Counted from the stretch's first letter, positions 8,211-20,209 are shown. The stretch is 64,000 nt of DNA from Clostridia bacterium (GCA_017465155.1 JAFTWV010000014.1:1-64000), one strand, 5' to 3'. Notes: generated by a model from the sequence alone, not told the origin. Translations and numbers: made by a program.

Positions 8211-9320
8211 TTACACAGTTACGCATCCAAGGCCGACGCTATTGCCGCTTTGTTTGTCAAAGAGGACAAGGCCGTCGCTGTTCATGGCCAGTCGGATGGG
8301 CATATCCACCGGATAGTCCACATTGCCGAAGACGACGCTGGTCAGCATGGTGTCGCCGCAGGTGATCTTGACGGTGGTCTCCATGCCGGTGGGGAGTGTG
8401 GAGTAAATCCGTCCTTCAATGGGTCCATCCTCCCGGAGGGGGAGAAACTCGGGACGTACGCCCAGCACGGCTTCAGCGCCCAAATTGGCTACCGGCGCTT
8501 TGGCGTGGAATACGGCATTCTTGTCCAGAACGCTCAGCATAACGTCGCTGCCGTTGATCTTATCGACCTTCGCGGGGATGAAGTTCATCGTGGGGTTGCC
8601 GACGAATTCAGCCACAAACAGATTGGCGGGGGAGCTGTAGATGGACAGCGGAGGCGCATACTGCTGCAGAAGACCGTTGTTCATCAGGCAAACCTGCGTG
8701 GAGAGCGTCATGGCTTCCAGCTGATCGTGGGTGACGTAAACGAAGGTGGAGTTGGTATCGGTGTGCAGACGTTTGAGCTCGGTGCGCATTTCCTGACGCA
8801 GCTTCGCGTCCAGATTGGACAGCGGCTCGTCCATGAAGAGCACCTTAGGGCTGGGCGCAAGTGTACGGGCGATGGCAACGCGCTGCTGCTGACCTCCGGA
8901 CAGCTCCGCCGGATAACGCTTGACAAACTGCTCGATCTTGAGCAGCGCCAGCATCTCATCCACGCGGGCGGCAATCTTCTTCTTGTCCCACTTGAGCATT
9001 TCAAGGCCAAAGGCGATGTTCTCATACACCGTCATGTGAGGCCAGAGCGCGTAATTCTGGAAGAGAAAGCCGATGTCGCGCTTATTCGGCGGCACATTGA
9101 CGCCTTTGGTGGAGTCAAAAACGGGCTTGCCGTCAATCAGGATGCGGCCGCTGGTGGGTGTTTCCAGACCGGCGATCATGCGCAATGTGGTGGTTTTGCC
9201 GCAGCCTGATGGGCCAAGAAGCGTCACGAAGCCACGGTCGGCGATGTGCAGATCGAGGTTATCCACCGCCACAAATTTGTCAAACCGTTTTGTTACTTTT
9301 TCAAGGATGATCTCTGGCAT
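8211..9320 (-). CDS. ABC transporter ATP-binding protein (iron(III)/spermidine type)
   Basis: 369-residue ATPase subunit. Walker A GPSGCGKTTT (about 36-45), Q-loop FLFQNYALWPHMT, signature LSGGQQQR, Walker B VLFMDEPLSNLDAK and the switch His in VTHDQLEAM are all intact. The last 120 residues form a TOBE-type domain, as in FbpC/PotA. It is the last gene of a three-gene operon read right to left: binding protein (11273-12442), fused permease (9326-11152) and this ATPase, only 5 bases after the permease. It energises uptake by the complex; see the binding protein for the likely substrate. Confidence 0.9.
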   Translation of the reverse strand: MPEIILEKVTKRFDKFVAVDNLDLHIADRGFVTLLGPSGCGKTTTLRMIAGLETPTSGRILIDGKPVFDSTKGVNVPPNKRDIGFLFQNYALWPHMTVYENIAFGLEMLKWDKKKIAARVDEMLALLKIEQFVKRYPAELSGGQQQRVAIARTLAPSPKVLFMDEPLSNLDAKLRQEMRTELKRLHTDTNSTFVYVTHDQLEAMTLSTQVCLMNNGLLQQYAPPLSIYSSPANLFVAEFVGNPTMNFIPAKVDKINGSDVMLSVLDKNAVFHAKAPVANLGAEAVLGVRPEFLPLREDGPIEGRIYSTLPTGMETTVKITCGDTMLTSVVFGNVDYPVDMPIRLAMNSDGLVLFDKQSGNSVGLGCVTV

Positions 9321-9325
9321 GGACG

Positions 9326-11152
9326 TTAACCTCCGATTCCTTTGTCAAACGATGCGCCGGTCAGCTTGTTGGTGAGGCTGTTGATCAACATGATGATCAG
9401 GATGATCAGCAGTGTGACCGCGCTGCCGTACTGGGCATAGCCTGTTTCGTTGAAGGAGAACAGCATGGTGGTGAGCATGTAGCGGGCATAGGGAACAAGC
9501 AGGGTGAAAAGTGCTACCTCACGCATGACAGAAATGACCGGCAGCAGATAGCCGGAGAGGATACTGCTCTTCTGGATGGGGAAGAGGATACGGAGCATAC
9601 GCTTGTGCCACGGTACGCCGAAGATGATGGCGGCTTCCTCAATCTCAGGAGCAATCTGCAGCATGGAATTCACGCCCGAACGCGATGCAAAGGGCAGGAA
9701 TTTGACCGCAGAAACGATGACCAGCAGTGCAAAGGTACCGTAGAGCCACTTGAAGTTTTCGCTGGTGGCCACGGCAAGGTAGATTGTACCAAAGGCCATG
9801 GCAGGCATCAGATAGGGGAAGAATGCCAGACTCTCCACGAAACGGGAAAGCCTTGTGCCGCGGCGGCGTACGCATGCGTAGCCGATCAGCATGCCGGATG
9901 TGCCGACGATCAGCGCAACGACCAGCGCCAGCAGCACCTGACGGCCTACAGCCTTCCACATCGTGGTGTTCAGCAGGATACCGGCGATCATGCCTGTCTC
10001 GTAGGCGGAGTCTTCCGTACCGATCCAGAAATGCAGCGTCATGTTGGACAGGCTGTAATTGCCCGGCTGACGGATGACGCTTTCCAGCGCGAAGGAGATC
10101 AGCGGCATGATGGCCACGAAGCAGATGAATACGATCAGCACGATGGTGATGGGCCAGTTTGCCTTGCGCAGCTTGACCAGCGAGACCTGTCCGGACTTAC
10201 CGGTCACGGTCGTGAAGGATTTACGTTTGCCTGTAAACCACTGGTTGATACCCAGAATGATGCAGCCCAGCAGGATGGAGACAAAGGCAATAATGTACCC
10301 CTGCCCCTGATAGCCAGCCTGGATCAGCGCGCGCATCTTGGTGGACAGCGTGTAGCATTTGACGGCTGAACCGAGGAACACCGGCACCGTATAGGAGGAG
10401 AAGCCGGAGGAGAAGATCAGCAGGAAGGTGGAAAGAATTGCGGGCATGACGATGGGGATCGTCACCCGGCGGATGATGGTCCAGCGGCTTGCCTTGAGGA
10501 TGGTGGCGCTCTCCTCGAGGGTAGCGTCCATGTTCTTCAGGATGCCGCCAATCAGCAGATAAGCAAAGGGGGAGTAGTGCAGGCCGATCACCACGATCAT
10601 CGGGAACAGGCCGTACACAAACCACTCCGGCATGCACACGCCGAAGATGGATTCGATCATACCGATGTTGCCGCCGCCGACCTGACTGTTCTGGAACATG
10701 TTTGTCCAGAACAGCGCCAGCGTCCAGGCGGGCATCATATAGGGGAACACGAACACGGAGGAGATGAACTTCTTGCACTTCAGATCAGAACGGGTGACAA
10801 ACCATGCGATGCTGCCGCCAATGGCAATGCCCAGAATGCCCGCGCCAAAGGCCACGATAAACGAGTGCTTCAGCGGTTCCCAGAAATTGACGCGGCTCCA
10901 GTCGCTGCCTTCAAACAGCTTCTGGAAATGCACCAGTGTCCAGGAGCCGGTTGGCATGCGGTAAAGGCGCTTCTCCGTGCCCAGATGGATGGTGAACATG
11001 TTGGTCAGCATGGTTACCATGGGCATCAGGGAAAGCACGGCCAGCACGCACAGGAAAAACACCAGCAGCAGGTTTGCGGGTTTGGTGACAAAAGCGCGCA
11101 GACGGTAGAGCAGCGGTTCGCGCATGGATGAATTGGGCTGAGGTTTTCTCAT
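9326..11152 (-). CDS. ABC transporter permease, two fused domains (FbpB type)
   Basis: 608-residue inner-membrane permease made of two homologous halves, each with about six membrane helices and one cytoplasmic ATPase-coupling loop (EESATILKASRWTIIRR in the first half, EEAAIIFGVPWHKRMLR in the second). The halves fill about residues 20-300 and 335-600. One-chain double permeases are normal for the iron(III)/FbpB group, so a homodimer is not needed. The gene follows the binding protein after a 120-base gap with a hairpin, and precedes the ATPase directly. Confidence 0.9.
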   Translation of the reverse strand: MRKPQPNSSMREPLLYRLRAFVTKPANLLLVFFLCVLAVLSLMPMVTMLTNMFTIHLGTEKRLYRMPTGSWTLVHFQKLFEGSDWSRVNFWEPLKHSFIVAFGAGILGIAIGGSIAWFVTRSDLKCKKFISSVFVFPYMMPAWTLALFWTNMFQNSQVGGGNIGMIESIFGVCMPEWFVYGLFPMIVVIGLHYSPFAYLLIGGILKNMDATLEESATILKASRWTIIRRVTIPIVMPAILSTFLLIFSSGFSSYTVPVFLGSAVKCYTLSTKMRALIQAGYQGQGYIIAFVSILLGCIILGINQWFTGKRKSFTTVTGKSGQVSLVKLRKANWPITIVLIVFICFVAIMPLISFALESVIRQPGNYSLSNMTLHFWIGTEDSAYETGMIAGILLNTTMWKAVGRQVLLALVVALIVGTSGMLIGYACVRRRGTRLSRFVESLAFFPYLMPAMAFGTIYLAVATSENFKWLYGTFALLVIVSAVKFLPFASRSGVNSMLQIAPEIEEAAIIFGVPWHKRMLRILFPIQKSSILSGYLLPVISVMREVALFTLLVPYARYMLTTMLFSFNETGYAQYGSAVTLLIILIIMLINSLTNKLTGASFDKGIGG

Positions 11153-11173
11153 AGCAACAGTTCCCGCCTTTTG

Positions 11174-11203
11174 GAAACAGGGTGGATCACTCCACCCTGT
11201 TTC
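11174..11203 (-). promoter_or_regulatory. intercistronic hairpin
   Basis: Perfect 13-bp stem GAAACAGGGTGGA/TCCACCCTGTTTC with a 4-base loop, between the binding-protein and permease genes. No T-run follows on the minus strand, so it more likely protects the upstream message or attenuates than terminates, keeping binding protein in excess. Confidence 0.65.
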
Positions 11204-11272
11204 AAGTCATGTAATTGTATCAAAGGGGAGTGCCGGGAGGAGGAAAGCCCTCCTGCCCGGTATGGCATGTTA

Positions 11273-12442
11273 TTAGCCGACGCGGGTCGCGATGAATTCG
11301 TAAACCTCGACGAAGTGATCGTTGATGTAGGTCAGATCTTCGAAGACCAGGCAGTCAGTCCAGTACTCATAGGGCTGATCGTCCAGACCCTCGGGCTTCT
11401 GAATGGTCTTGTTGGGGGAATAGTAGCCCTGGCTGGAGTTCCAGCTCTTCTCGCCCGCGAAGCCTTCCTCGCTCAGGAGGTAGTTGATGAACAGCGCACA
11501 GGTATAGGGGCAGTCGGTATCCTTGGCGACGGTGGCGTAGATGGGATACATGAAGCCGGAGAAGCCCTCGACAGCGTTCTCGAACTGAACGATGGTCAGG
11601 TTGCTGCGGTCAGCTTCGTCAACCTTGCGCAGCTTGGAGAAAACGAACAGGCCCATGTTGCCGGGCGCGCCGGAAGCGATGCCGGCAGCCATCTTGGACG
11701 CGGAGGTGTAGGTGTAGTTCACGTTTTTGAGGAAGCCATCAATGAACTCAAGCGCACAGGTCTCGAATTCGCCCTTCTCCCAGGCCTTGCCGTAGCGGGA
11801 CTGATAGGCAGCCTCCAGCTTGGCGTTCCATTCGGGGCTGGTCAGCATGATCAGGAAGTTAATGTTGACGGTCTCGTTGGTGGGATTCTTGAAGAACACC
11901 TTGTCCTTCCACTCTTCCTCGGTCAGCTGCCACACGTTGGTCAGGCCCACGGAGCCGTTGCCATTGTGGTAGATCAGCAGGGAGTTGATGTAAGTGACGA
12001 TGGCGGGATCCTGATTCTTCTCCTCGACGACGTCCTTCAGGGACTCGGGGAAGTAGGTGTAGGCCAGGCCTTCGTCCAGCAGGTAGGTCTTCAGGTCGGG
12101 GCCGTTCTGAGTCAGGGCCATGTCAGCACTGTCCTTGACGCCGGAGCCGATGGTGTTGGTCAGGATGGTGTAGGTCTCCACGTCGTCGATTTCGGCGTAG
12201 ACCAGCTTCAGCTCGGGATAAGCGGCCATGAAGTTGTTGGCGGCCTTCTCGGCGAAGGAGGTGGTGGAGTAGAAGTTCAGCTGAGCACCGGCGGCCATTT
12301 CGGCCTTGGCCTTCTCATACAGCTCTTCGTTGGTCATCGCAGCGGCAGCAGCAAGCGCGTCCTGCACAGAATCGGCGGATGCGGAGACGGTCATGCTCAG
12401 CGCCATGGCCAGCACCAGCAGCAGGGAAAGGAAACGTTTCAT
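11273..12442 (-). CDS. ABC substrate-binding protein (iron(III) family)
   Basis: 389-residue exported binding protein. A Sec signal peptide (MKRFLSLLLVLAMALSMTVSASA) is visible without a lipobox cysteine. The mature part begins with the QLNFYSTTSFAEKAANNFMAAYP motif typical of the FbpA/AfuA group (extracellular binding protein family 1), and partners with an FbpB-type double permease and an FbpC-type ATPase. Iron is therefore a reasonable but unproven substrate; related systems carry phosphonates, spermidine or sugar phosphates. It is the first gene of the operon, behind the consensus promoter at 12514-12542. Confidence 0.85.
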   Translation of the reverse strand: MKRFLSLLLVLAMALSMTVSASADSVQDALAAAAAMTNEELYEKAKAEMAAGAQLNFYSTTSFAEKAANNFMAAYPELKLVYAEIDDVETYTILTNTIGSGVKDSADMALTQNGPDLKTYLLDEGLAYTYFPESLKDVVEEKNQDPAIVTYINSLLIYHNGNGSVGLTNVWQLTEEEWKDKVFFKNPTNETVNINFLIMLTSPEWNAKLEAAYQSRYGKAWEKGEFETCALEFIDGFLKNVNYTYTSASKMAAGIASGAPGNMGLFVFSKLRKVDEADRSNLTIVQFENAVEGFSGFMYPIYATVAKDTDCPYTCALFINYLLSEEGFAGEKSWNSSQGYYSPNKTIQKPEGLDDQPYEYWTDCLVFEDLTYINDHFVEVYEFIATRVG

Positions 12443-12473
12443 GTGAAATCCCTCCGTTTTCTGTTGTGTCCTT

Positions 12474-12492
12474 CCGGAAGCAGCACTTCCGG
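12474..12492 (-). promoter_or_regulatory. 5-prime leader hairpin
   Basis: CCGGAAG/CTTCCGG stem with a 5-base loop in the untranslated leader of the iron-type binding protein, between its promoter and its ribosome site. It may stabilise the message. Confidence 0.45.
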
Positions 12493-12513
12493 TAACGATA
12501 AAAACCTACTGAT

Positions 12514-12542
12514 ATTATACCTGCTTGAAGAATCGATGTCAA
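12514..12542 (-). promoter_or_regulatory. sigma-A promoter of the iron-type ABC operon
   Basis: TTGACA (12542-12537) and TATAAT (12519-12514) on the minus strand with a 17-base spacer: a perfect vegetative promoter about 70 bases before the binding-protein start. I saw no clear Fur-type palindrome over it. Confidence 0.85.
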
Positions 12543-12572
12543 GTGAATTGTATACACTCGGAGATGCTGGAT

Positions 12573-15644
<3,072 letters not shown>

Positions 15645-15678
15645 TTACAAGCTGTAAATTCATGCGGAAGCGCCCGCG

Positions 15679-15707
15679 TTGACAGGAGAAGACGATGGAT
15701 ATATAAT
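15679..15707 (+). promoter_or_regulatory. sigma-A promoter of the GH43 gene
   Basis: Perfect TTGACA (15679-15684), 17-base spacer, TATAAT (15702-15707). The start codon follows 31 bases later, so the leader is about 25 bases. Confidence 0.9.
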
Positions 15708-15738
15708 GTATGCATTGATGTATATCAGGAGGCTGTCA

Positions 15739-16911
15739 ATGCAAACGCCCTTTCATGATCCGCTGATCATTCCGCTTGCCGACGGATATCTCGGATTATC
15801 CACTGATCTGCGCTTCACCAATGTGACGGCACGTATGTCCGATGATCTGCTGACGTGGTCGGAGCCCTTTTCGCTCCTGAAGGAGACGCCTCTTTCCGTA
15901 CTCCGGCATGTAAACACCGATCACTTCTGGGCGCCGGAGCTGGTCAAAAGGGGCGATACATGGCGCCTGTATTACTGCGCCAGCCGTCCCGGGCAAACGC
16001 AAAGCGTCATTGGACTTGCGCAGTCCGACAAGCCCAGGGGGCCTTATACCTATGTGGGCGATGTGGTCGTTTCCCAGCACAGCCAAACCTTTACGCAGGC
16101 GAACGCCATTGATCCCTGTGTAATTGCCGACAGGGAAGGAAAGGACTGGCTCATCTACGGCAGCTTCTTCGGCGGTATCCGCATCCTGCCGCTGGGAAAA
16201 GACGGCTTCAAAACCGCTTATCATGAGGGAAACTGCATCGCCGGCGGCAATCATCAGGCCATTGAAGGTGCGTATGCCTATTACCATGCCCCGTCTGACC
16301 GGTATATCCTGTTCACATCGTGGGGCGACCTTGGCTATGATTATCATATCCGCGTGGCATATAGTCAGCAGCTGACTGGTCCCTATACGGATTCCCGGGG
16401 CTGCGTCATGACAGATCTTGATCCCATTCATATCCCCGGCGATAAACTGTGCGGCGGCTACAATTTCGATCTGCCCGGATTTCACGGCGTGAAGGCAATG
16501 GGGCATAACAGCTTGATGTTCAATCCGGCAGACGGGCAGCTTTACATGGTGCACCATGCCCGTCCGGAAGGAGAGCGGGGCCGCCCCTTCCTGCAGATCC
16601 GTCGGCTGATGTTTCTGGAAGACGGACGTGTGCTGGCGTGGCCTCTGACCTATGACGGACATCCGCTTGTTCCGGCAGACACACTGCCCGAAAGGTGGCG
16701 CATGGTGTACCTGTCCCGGGCGAACCGTGGCGTGGTATACGGCCGTCCGGTGACGCTTGGGCAGGCGCAGGCAGTGCATCAGGGTGACCGCATAAGGATG
16801 CAGCTTTTCTTCAAGGAGTGGGAGGGTTATGCGTACCGGCAGGGGCCGCACGTTGCCTGTACGCTTATTTCCTCCGACGGTGAAGCGCTGTGGGGCGTTG
16901 CTGAGGAATAA
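15739..16911 (+). CDS. GH43 family glycoside hydrolase (arabinanase-like)
   Basis: 390-residue five-bladed beta-propeller glycosidase. The three acidic residues expected of GH43 are visible: Asp in FHDPLII near the start (base), Asp in NAIDPCVI (about 124) and Glu in QAIEGAYAYY (about 179, acid); WAPEL (about 55) is also typical. The pattern SFFGGIRILPL and GHNSLMF resembles endo-1,5-alpha-arabinanases. No signal peptide is present, so it acts on imported arabino-oligosaccharides. I start at 15739 because AGGAGG is six bases upstream. The C-terminal 100 residues form an extra beta domain. It is monocistronic. Confidence 0.85.
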   Translation: MQTPFHDPLIIPLADGYLGLSTDLRFTNVTARMSDDLLTWSEPFSLLKETPLSVLRHVNTDHFWAPELVKRGDTWRLYYCASRPGQTQSVIGLAQSDKPRGPYTYVGDVVVSQHSQTFTQANAIDPCVIADREGKDWLIYGSFFGGIRILPLGKDGFKTAYHEGNCIAGGNHQAIEGAYAYYHAPSDRYILFTSWGDLGYDYHIRVAYSQQLTGPYTDSRGCVMTDLDPIHIPGDKLCGGYNFDLPGFHGVKAMGHNSLMFNPADGQLYMVHHARPEGERGRPFLQIRRLMFLEDGRVLAWPLTYDGHPLVPADTLPERWRMVYLSRANRGVVYGRPVTLGQAQAVHQGDRIRMQLFFKEWEGYAYRQGPHVACTLISSDGEALWGVAEE

Positions 16912-16920
16912 ATGCATACG

Positions 16921-16965
16921 AAAACCCCGCCTGTTGGCTGTTGTGGGCCGACAGGCGGGGCGTTT
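16921..16965. terminator. bidirectional terminator
   Basis: Stem CCCCGCCTGT (16925-16934) with ACAGGCGGGG (16951-16960), flanked by AAAA on the left and a short T-run on the right, between the convergent GH43 and GH5 genes. Confidence 0.75.
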
Positions 16966-16986
16966 CATGTCTTTGTCAGAAGCAGA

Positions 16987-18783
16987 TTACTTCTGCGGGC
17001 CGTACTCAAAGGTGATGTAGATGGAGTGGATCTGCGCGATGGCTGCATCATTGCGGTTGATGGGCGTGGGGGTTGCGCCGGCGAGGTTGCCGTAGTGCAT
17101 GCGGGCGGTGCCGACCGGAACCGCCGTCACCCACTCGTTGTAAAGATTGACGCGGGTGGTCACACCATTGTCGGAGGTGGTGTAGGCGCGGCCCTTGAGG
17201 CGGTAGACTTCACCGTCGATCAGCACTTCCTTGATGTCGATGACATAGCCGGGGAAAAGGACCTCGCCATTGGCAATGGCCAGTGCGGAAAAAGCCACGG
17301 AATTGGAGACGCCCTGCTGGGTACCGGAGAAGTCGATGCCGACGGTGTAGGTGCCGGGGCCTGTGATCTCCACGTCGGTGACCTTCATGCCGGCGGAAAT
17401 GGAGTCGGGGTTGTAGTCGTCGCCCACGGAGTAGCTCAGTGCCCAGCCGCCGTCATTCCACATGAGCCATGCCACGGCAGTCTCGTCCGTCAGAACGATT
17501 GCATCCTTGACGAAGGTGGTGGGAGCGGCTTCAAGGCCAGCATCCAGAGACGCCTTTGCCGCAGCCTGGATATCGGCGTAGGACTTACCCTCCTCGGAAG
17601 CGGCGTTGCGGCCGCCGTACAGCGCGGACAGCTCATCATCGCAGAAGGCGAGGTCGCGGCGGACGAACATACCGCTGCAGTCCCACAGGCAGGAGGTCAG
17701 ATCGTAGTAGTCGCACAGGTCGAGGAAGCGCTGGTGATAGGCGACGGTGTTGGCCTTCAGGCCATCGCTGCCGGGCAGGGCCGCGTATTCGCCGATGACC
17801 ACGCCATAGCCCTGCTTTGTGAACTTGGTCAGCTTCTGCATCTGGCCGTCCATGTACTCATAGTCGCCCCTGGTGCCCCAGGCTGTCGCGCCCGCAGCGG
17901 TGGTCGCGCCCGCATAGGACCAGGGATCGTAGTAATGGACAGAGAGGAGGAGCTTGTTCTCCACGGTGTCTGTGGGCATCTTGAAGCGCTCGTCGCAGGT
18001 CTGGTCGATGTTGGTGTTGAAGCCCGCGATCAGCAGGAAGCGCTCGGCGTTGTTGCCGCCGGTCATGCGGACGGTGTCCACGAAAGCCTGGTTGATCTGG
18101 TTGGCCAGTGCGTAGTACTCGTCGTGGGTCATGTATGTGGTCACGGAGTCGGAGCAATAGACGGAGTTCTCGTCCAGACGGGTGCCCAGCTCCTCGTTGG
18201 CGGACTCGAAGATGACATAGTCGCTGTAATCGGCGAAGCGAATGGCGATCTGCGCCCACATGCCGACGTAAGCGTCCATGGCCAGCTGACGGGTCTCAGC
18301 GCTCTCGGAACCGAACATGCCCCACCAGCCGCCGTCCCAGTGATCGTTGATGATGACGTACATGCCGGCGTTGCGGGCGTAGTCGACGATCTCGGCGACA
18401 CGGTCAAGGTAGGCAGGATCGATGATGTAGCTGCCGTCGATGGCCAGCGTGGTAGCGTTGGTCATCCAGGCCACGGGGATACGCACGGTGTCAAAGCCCG
18501 CGGCCTTCAGGGCTGTGAGCATTTCCTGCGTAGTGACGGGCTGACCCCAGGAGACCTCGTAGGTCAGAGGAGAGTTGCCGGGGGCGATGGCATTGGTGTT
18601 GCAGGCCTCCATGGTGTTGCCAAGATTGGTGCCGTTGCCCATCAGGCGGCTGACCTCGAGTGCGGTCAGGTCGCTGCGAATGGAGCCGTCATCGCCGGTG
18701 ACTTCGTCAGCTGCGGCGCAGGTGCACATCAGCAGAGCCATCAGTGCCAGACACATGAGGCGCATCAGGAGCGTTTTCTTCAT
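16987..18783 (-). CDS. secreted GH5 cellulase/endoglucanase with C-terminal accessory domain
   Basis: 598-residue exported glycosidase. A signal peptide (MKKTLLMRLMCLALMALLMC onward, cleaved near AAA-DE) is followed by a GH5 barrel (about 40-400): GNGTNLGNTME, TVRIPVAW, IINDHWDGGWWG, the acid/base Glu in ESANEELG (about 197) and the nucleophile Glu in VVIGEYAALPG (about 332). This matches endo-glucanases/xyloglucanases of subfamily 4 type. The C-terminal 180 residues are a beta-sandwich-like region that may bind polysaccharide. No dockerin or sortase signal is seen. GGAAGG precedes the ATG at 18783. Two LacI-type operators lie in its promoter. Confidence 0.88.
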   Translation of the reverse strand: MKKTLLMRLMCLALMALLMCTCAAADEVTGDDGSIRSDLTALEVSRLMGNGTNLGNTMEACNTNAIAPGNSPLTYEVSWGQPVTTQEMLTALKAAGFDTVRIPVAWMTNATTLAIDGSYIIDPAYLDRVAEIVDYARNAGMYVIINDHWDGGWWGMFGSESAETRQLAMDAYVGMWAQIAIRFADYSDYVIFESANEELGTRLDENSVYCSDSVTTYMTHDEYYALANQINQAFVDTVRMTGGNNAERFLLIAGFNTNIDQTCDERFKMPTDTVENKLLLSVHYYDPWSYAGATTAAGATAWGTRGDYEYMDGQMQKLTKFTKQGYGVVIGEYAALPGSDGLKANTVAYHQRFLDLCDYYDLTSCLWDCSGMFVRRDLAFCDDELSALYGGRNAASEEGKSYADIQAAAKASLDAGLEAAPTTFVKDAIVLTDETAVAWLMWNDGGWALSYSVGDDYNPDSISAGMKVTDVEITGPGTYTVGIDFSGTQQGVSNSVAFSALAIANGEVLFPGYVIDIKEVLIDGEVYRLKGRAYTTSDNGVTTRVNLYNEWVTAVPVGTARMHYGNLAGATPTPINRNDAAIAQIHSIYITFEYGPQK

Positions 18784-18818
18784 GAGAATCCTTCCTTTCA
18801 ATCGGGATTTGGGTGCGT

Positions 18819-18826
18819 AAACGTTT
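18819..18826. promoter_or_regulatory. LacI-family operator, downstream site
   Basis: AAACGTTT palindrome just after the predicted transcription start of the GH5 gene. Its centre is 28 bp from the upstream copy. Confidence 0.55.
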
Positions 18827-18831
18827 GCTTA

Positions 18832-18861
18832 ATGATACCATTATGGAAACGTTTCTGTCAA
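18832..18861 (-). promoter_or_regulatory. GH5 promoter with operator in the spacer
   Basis: TTGACA (18861-18856) and TATCAT (18837-18832) on the minus strand, 18 bases apart. A second AAACGTTT (18847-18854) lies inside the spacer, where a bound LacI-type repressor would block polymerase. Confidence 0.75.
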
Positions 18862-18958
18862 TGGTTTGATTGTACTGCTGTTGTTTCATGCATTGCTCGA
18901 CACAGCGGTTCCTGACGTCAGTAATGGCTGTCCAATGCAAACTCATTTTCCTGTGCAC

Positions 18959-18997
18959 AAAAGCCTCCCCGGCCAGCGCTGAACCGGCAGGGGAGGC
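18959..18997 (-). terminator. rho-independent terminator
   Basis: GCCTCCCC (18963-18970) pairs with GGGGAGGC (18990-18997); an inner GGCC/CCGG-type stem extends it, and TTTT follows on the minus strand. It ends the Tat-signal protein gene. Confidence 0.7.
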
Positions 18998-19015
18998 CTG
19001 TGAGTGATCTGTGGA

Positions 19016-19954
19016 TTACTTCTTGATCTGAGCCAGCGCGTTGTTCACGGCTTCGATCAGAGCGTTGGAGGTCACGGTCGCGCCGGAGTGGACGTCAACA
19101 GTGGTGGAGTTGGCAGCGATGATCGCGTCAGTCACGGGCTTGATGGCCGCGTCGCCGATGCCGGCGGTCTCGCCGTGGGACAGCACTTCGATCTTGGCAA
19201 TCTTGTTGCCGTCCATGGTGACCTTGACCTTTACTTCGCCGCCGAAGCCCTTGCCCACGCCGATGTACTCGTTCGCAGCCAGCTCAGGCTCAGCCGCGGG
19301 CTCCTCAACCACGGGAGCAGCCTCATAGCCGAAGTGGATGTTCAGCAGGGTGATGGTCTTCTCGGCCACGTCGGCAGACAGGCAGGCGCAGCGGGTTGCG
19401 CGCTCAGGGGTGCCGAACTCATAGCCGCTTGCGGCCATCCAGTTGCCGACGGAATCCTTGCACAGCTCGGAGCCGGAAACGGAATGAACGGGATGCTCGG
19501 GCTTGTCAGCAGGCTGATAGAGCGGGAAAGCAGTGGTCTCGTACCAGCTGTACAGCTCATTGCGCAGCTTGCCGGAGTCAGAGCCGGTCAGGAAGCATCC
19601 CAGGATTGCGAAAGCGCCGCCCAGAGAGCCGCACAGGTTACGACGGCCGTAACCGCCGCCGCCGTTGGCGAACATGCGGCCGTTGATCTGGTTGTAGGGG
19701 TAGCCGTACTTCTCTGCCATCAGCTCCAGAATGCCGGAGGCAACAGCAGCGCAGCAGCCGCCGTGGGTGGAGAAGTTGGCGTACACGCGCGCCTTGACTT
19801 CTTCCTTGTCCAGGGGCTGGTAGGTCCAGGGCCACGCGGGCGCTTCGATCTCAGCGGCATGGGCGGTGGTGACAGCGGGAACGGTCGCGATGGCGGCTGC
19901 GCCAAGGATACCCTTGCCAGCCAGGCTCAGAAATTCGCGGCGGGTCTTGTTCAT
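19016..19954 (-). CDS. Tat-exported C_GCAxxG_C_C / FMN-binding protein
   Basis: 312-residue exported redox protein. It opens with a twin-arginine signal (RREFLSLAGKG then a hydrophobic stretch ending TAHA). Next, about residues 50-130, is a C_GCAxxG_C_C-type domain with GGCCAAVASG and a GGGGYGRRNLCGSLGGAF stretch; more cysteines follow (CKDS, CACLS). The last 85 residues are an FMN_bind domain with DVHSGATVTS, which fits the D-x2-[ST]-G-A-T flavinylation motif used by ApbE to attach FMN to Thr. No CxxCH heme motif is present. Start chosen at 19954 because AGGAGG precedes it. It is divergent from the Tat genes, its likely exporter. Electron partners are unknown. Confidence 0.85.
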   Translation of the reverse strand: MNKTRREFLSLAGKGILGAAAIATVPAVTTAHAAEIEAPAWPWTYQPLDKEEVKARVYANFSTHGGCCAAVASGILELMAEKYGYPYNQINGRMFANGGGGYGRRNLCGSLGGAFAILGCFLTGSDSGKLRNELYSWYETTAFPLYQPADKPEHPVHSVSGSELCKDSVGNWMAASGYEFGTPERATRCACLSADVAEKTITLLNIHFGYEAAPVVEEPAAEPELAANEYIGVGKGFGGEVKVKVTMDGNKIAKIEVLSHGETAGIGDAAIKPVTDAIIAANSTTVDVHSGATVTSNALIEAVNNALAQIKK

Positions 19955-20051
19955 GGTGGATCTCCTCCTGATGATATCATTGTGTCGTCGGTAGGCGAAA
20001 CACGTGCAGAAAGCTATTTCTGCATCGGTATTTCGCATGTATGGTATCTAT

Positions 20052-20081
20052 ATTATACAGCATCAATGGTGGGTTAGACAA
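20052..20081 (-). promoter_or_regulatory. promoter of the Tat-signal protein gene
   Basis: TTGTCT (20081-20076) and TATAAT (20057-20052) on the minus strand with an 18-base spacer. The leader to the start at 19954 is about 90 bases. Confidence 0.7.
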
Positions 20082-20114
20082 GACAAACTGCTCAATCAGG
20101 CAGAAAAGTGGTGA

Positions 20115-20143
20115 TTTACTTTTGGCTATGAATGATGTATAAT
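20115..20143 (+). promoter_or_regulatory. promoter of the tat operon
   Basis: TTTACT (20115-20120), 17-base spacer, TATAAT (20138-20143). It is back-to-back with the client promoter, only 33 bases apart. Confidence 0.8.
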
Positions 20144-20209
20144 ATATCCCACGAAAAAGTGTGAAGCCGGTCGATAGATGCATCGCCCGGTGCAGGGAGG
20201 CGAATGGGT

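Noticed and set aside
16912..18915. 667-codon open frame antisense to the GH5 gene
   Set aside because: Gly/Val-rich shadow of the cellulase gene, running through its terminator and promoter.
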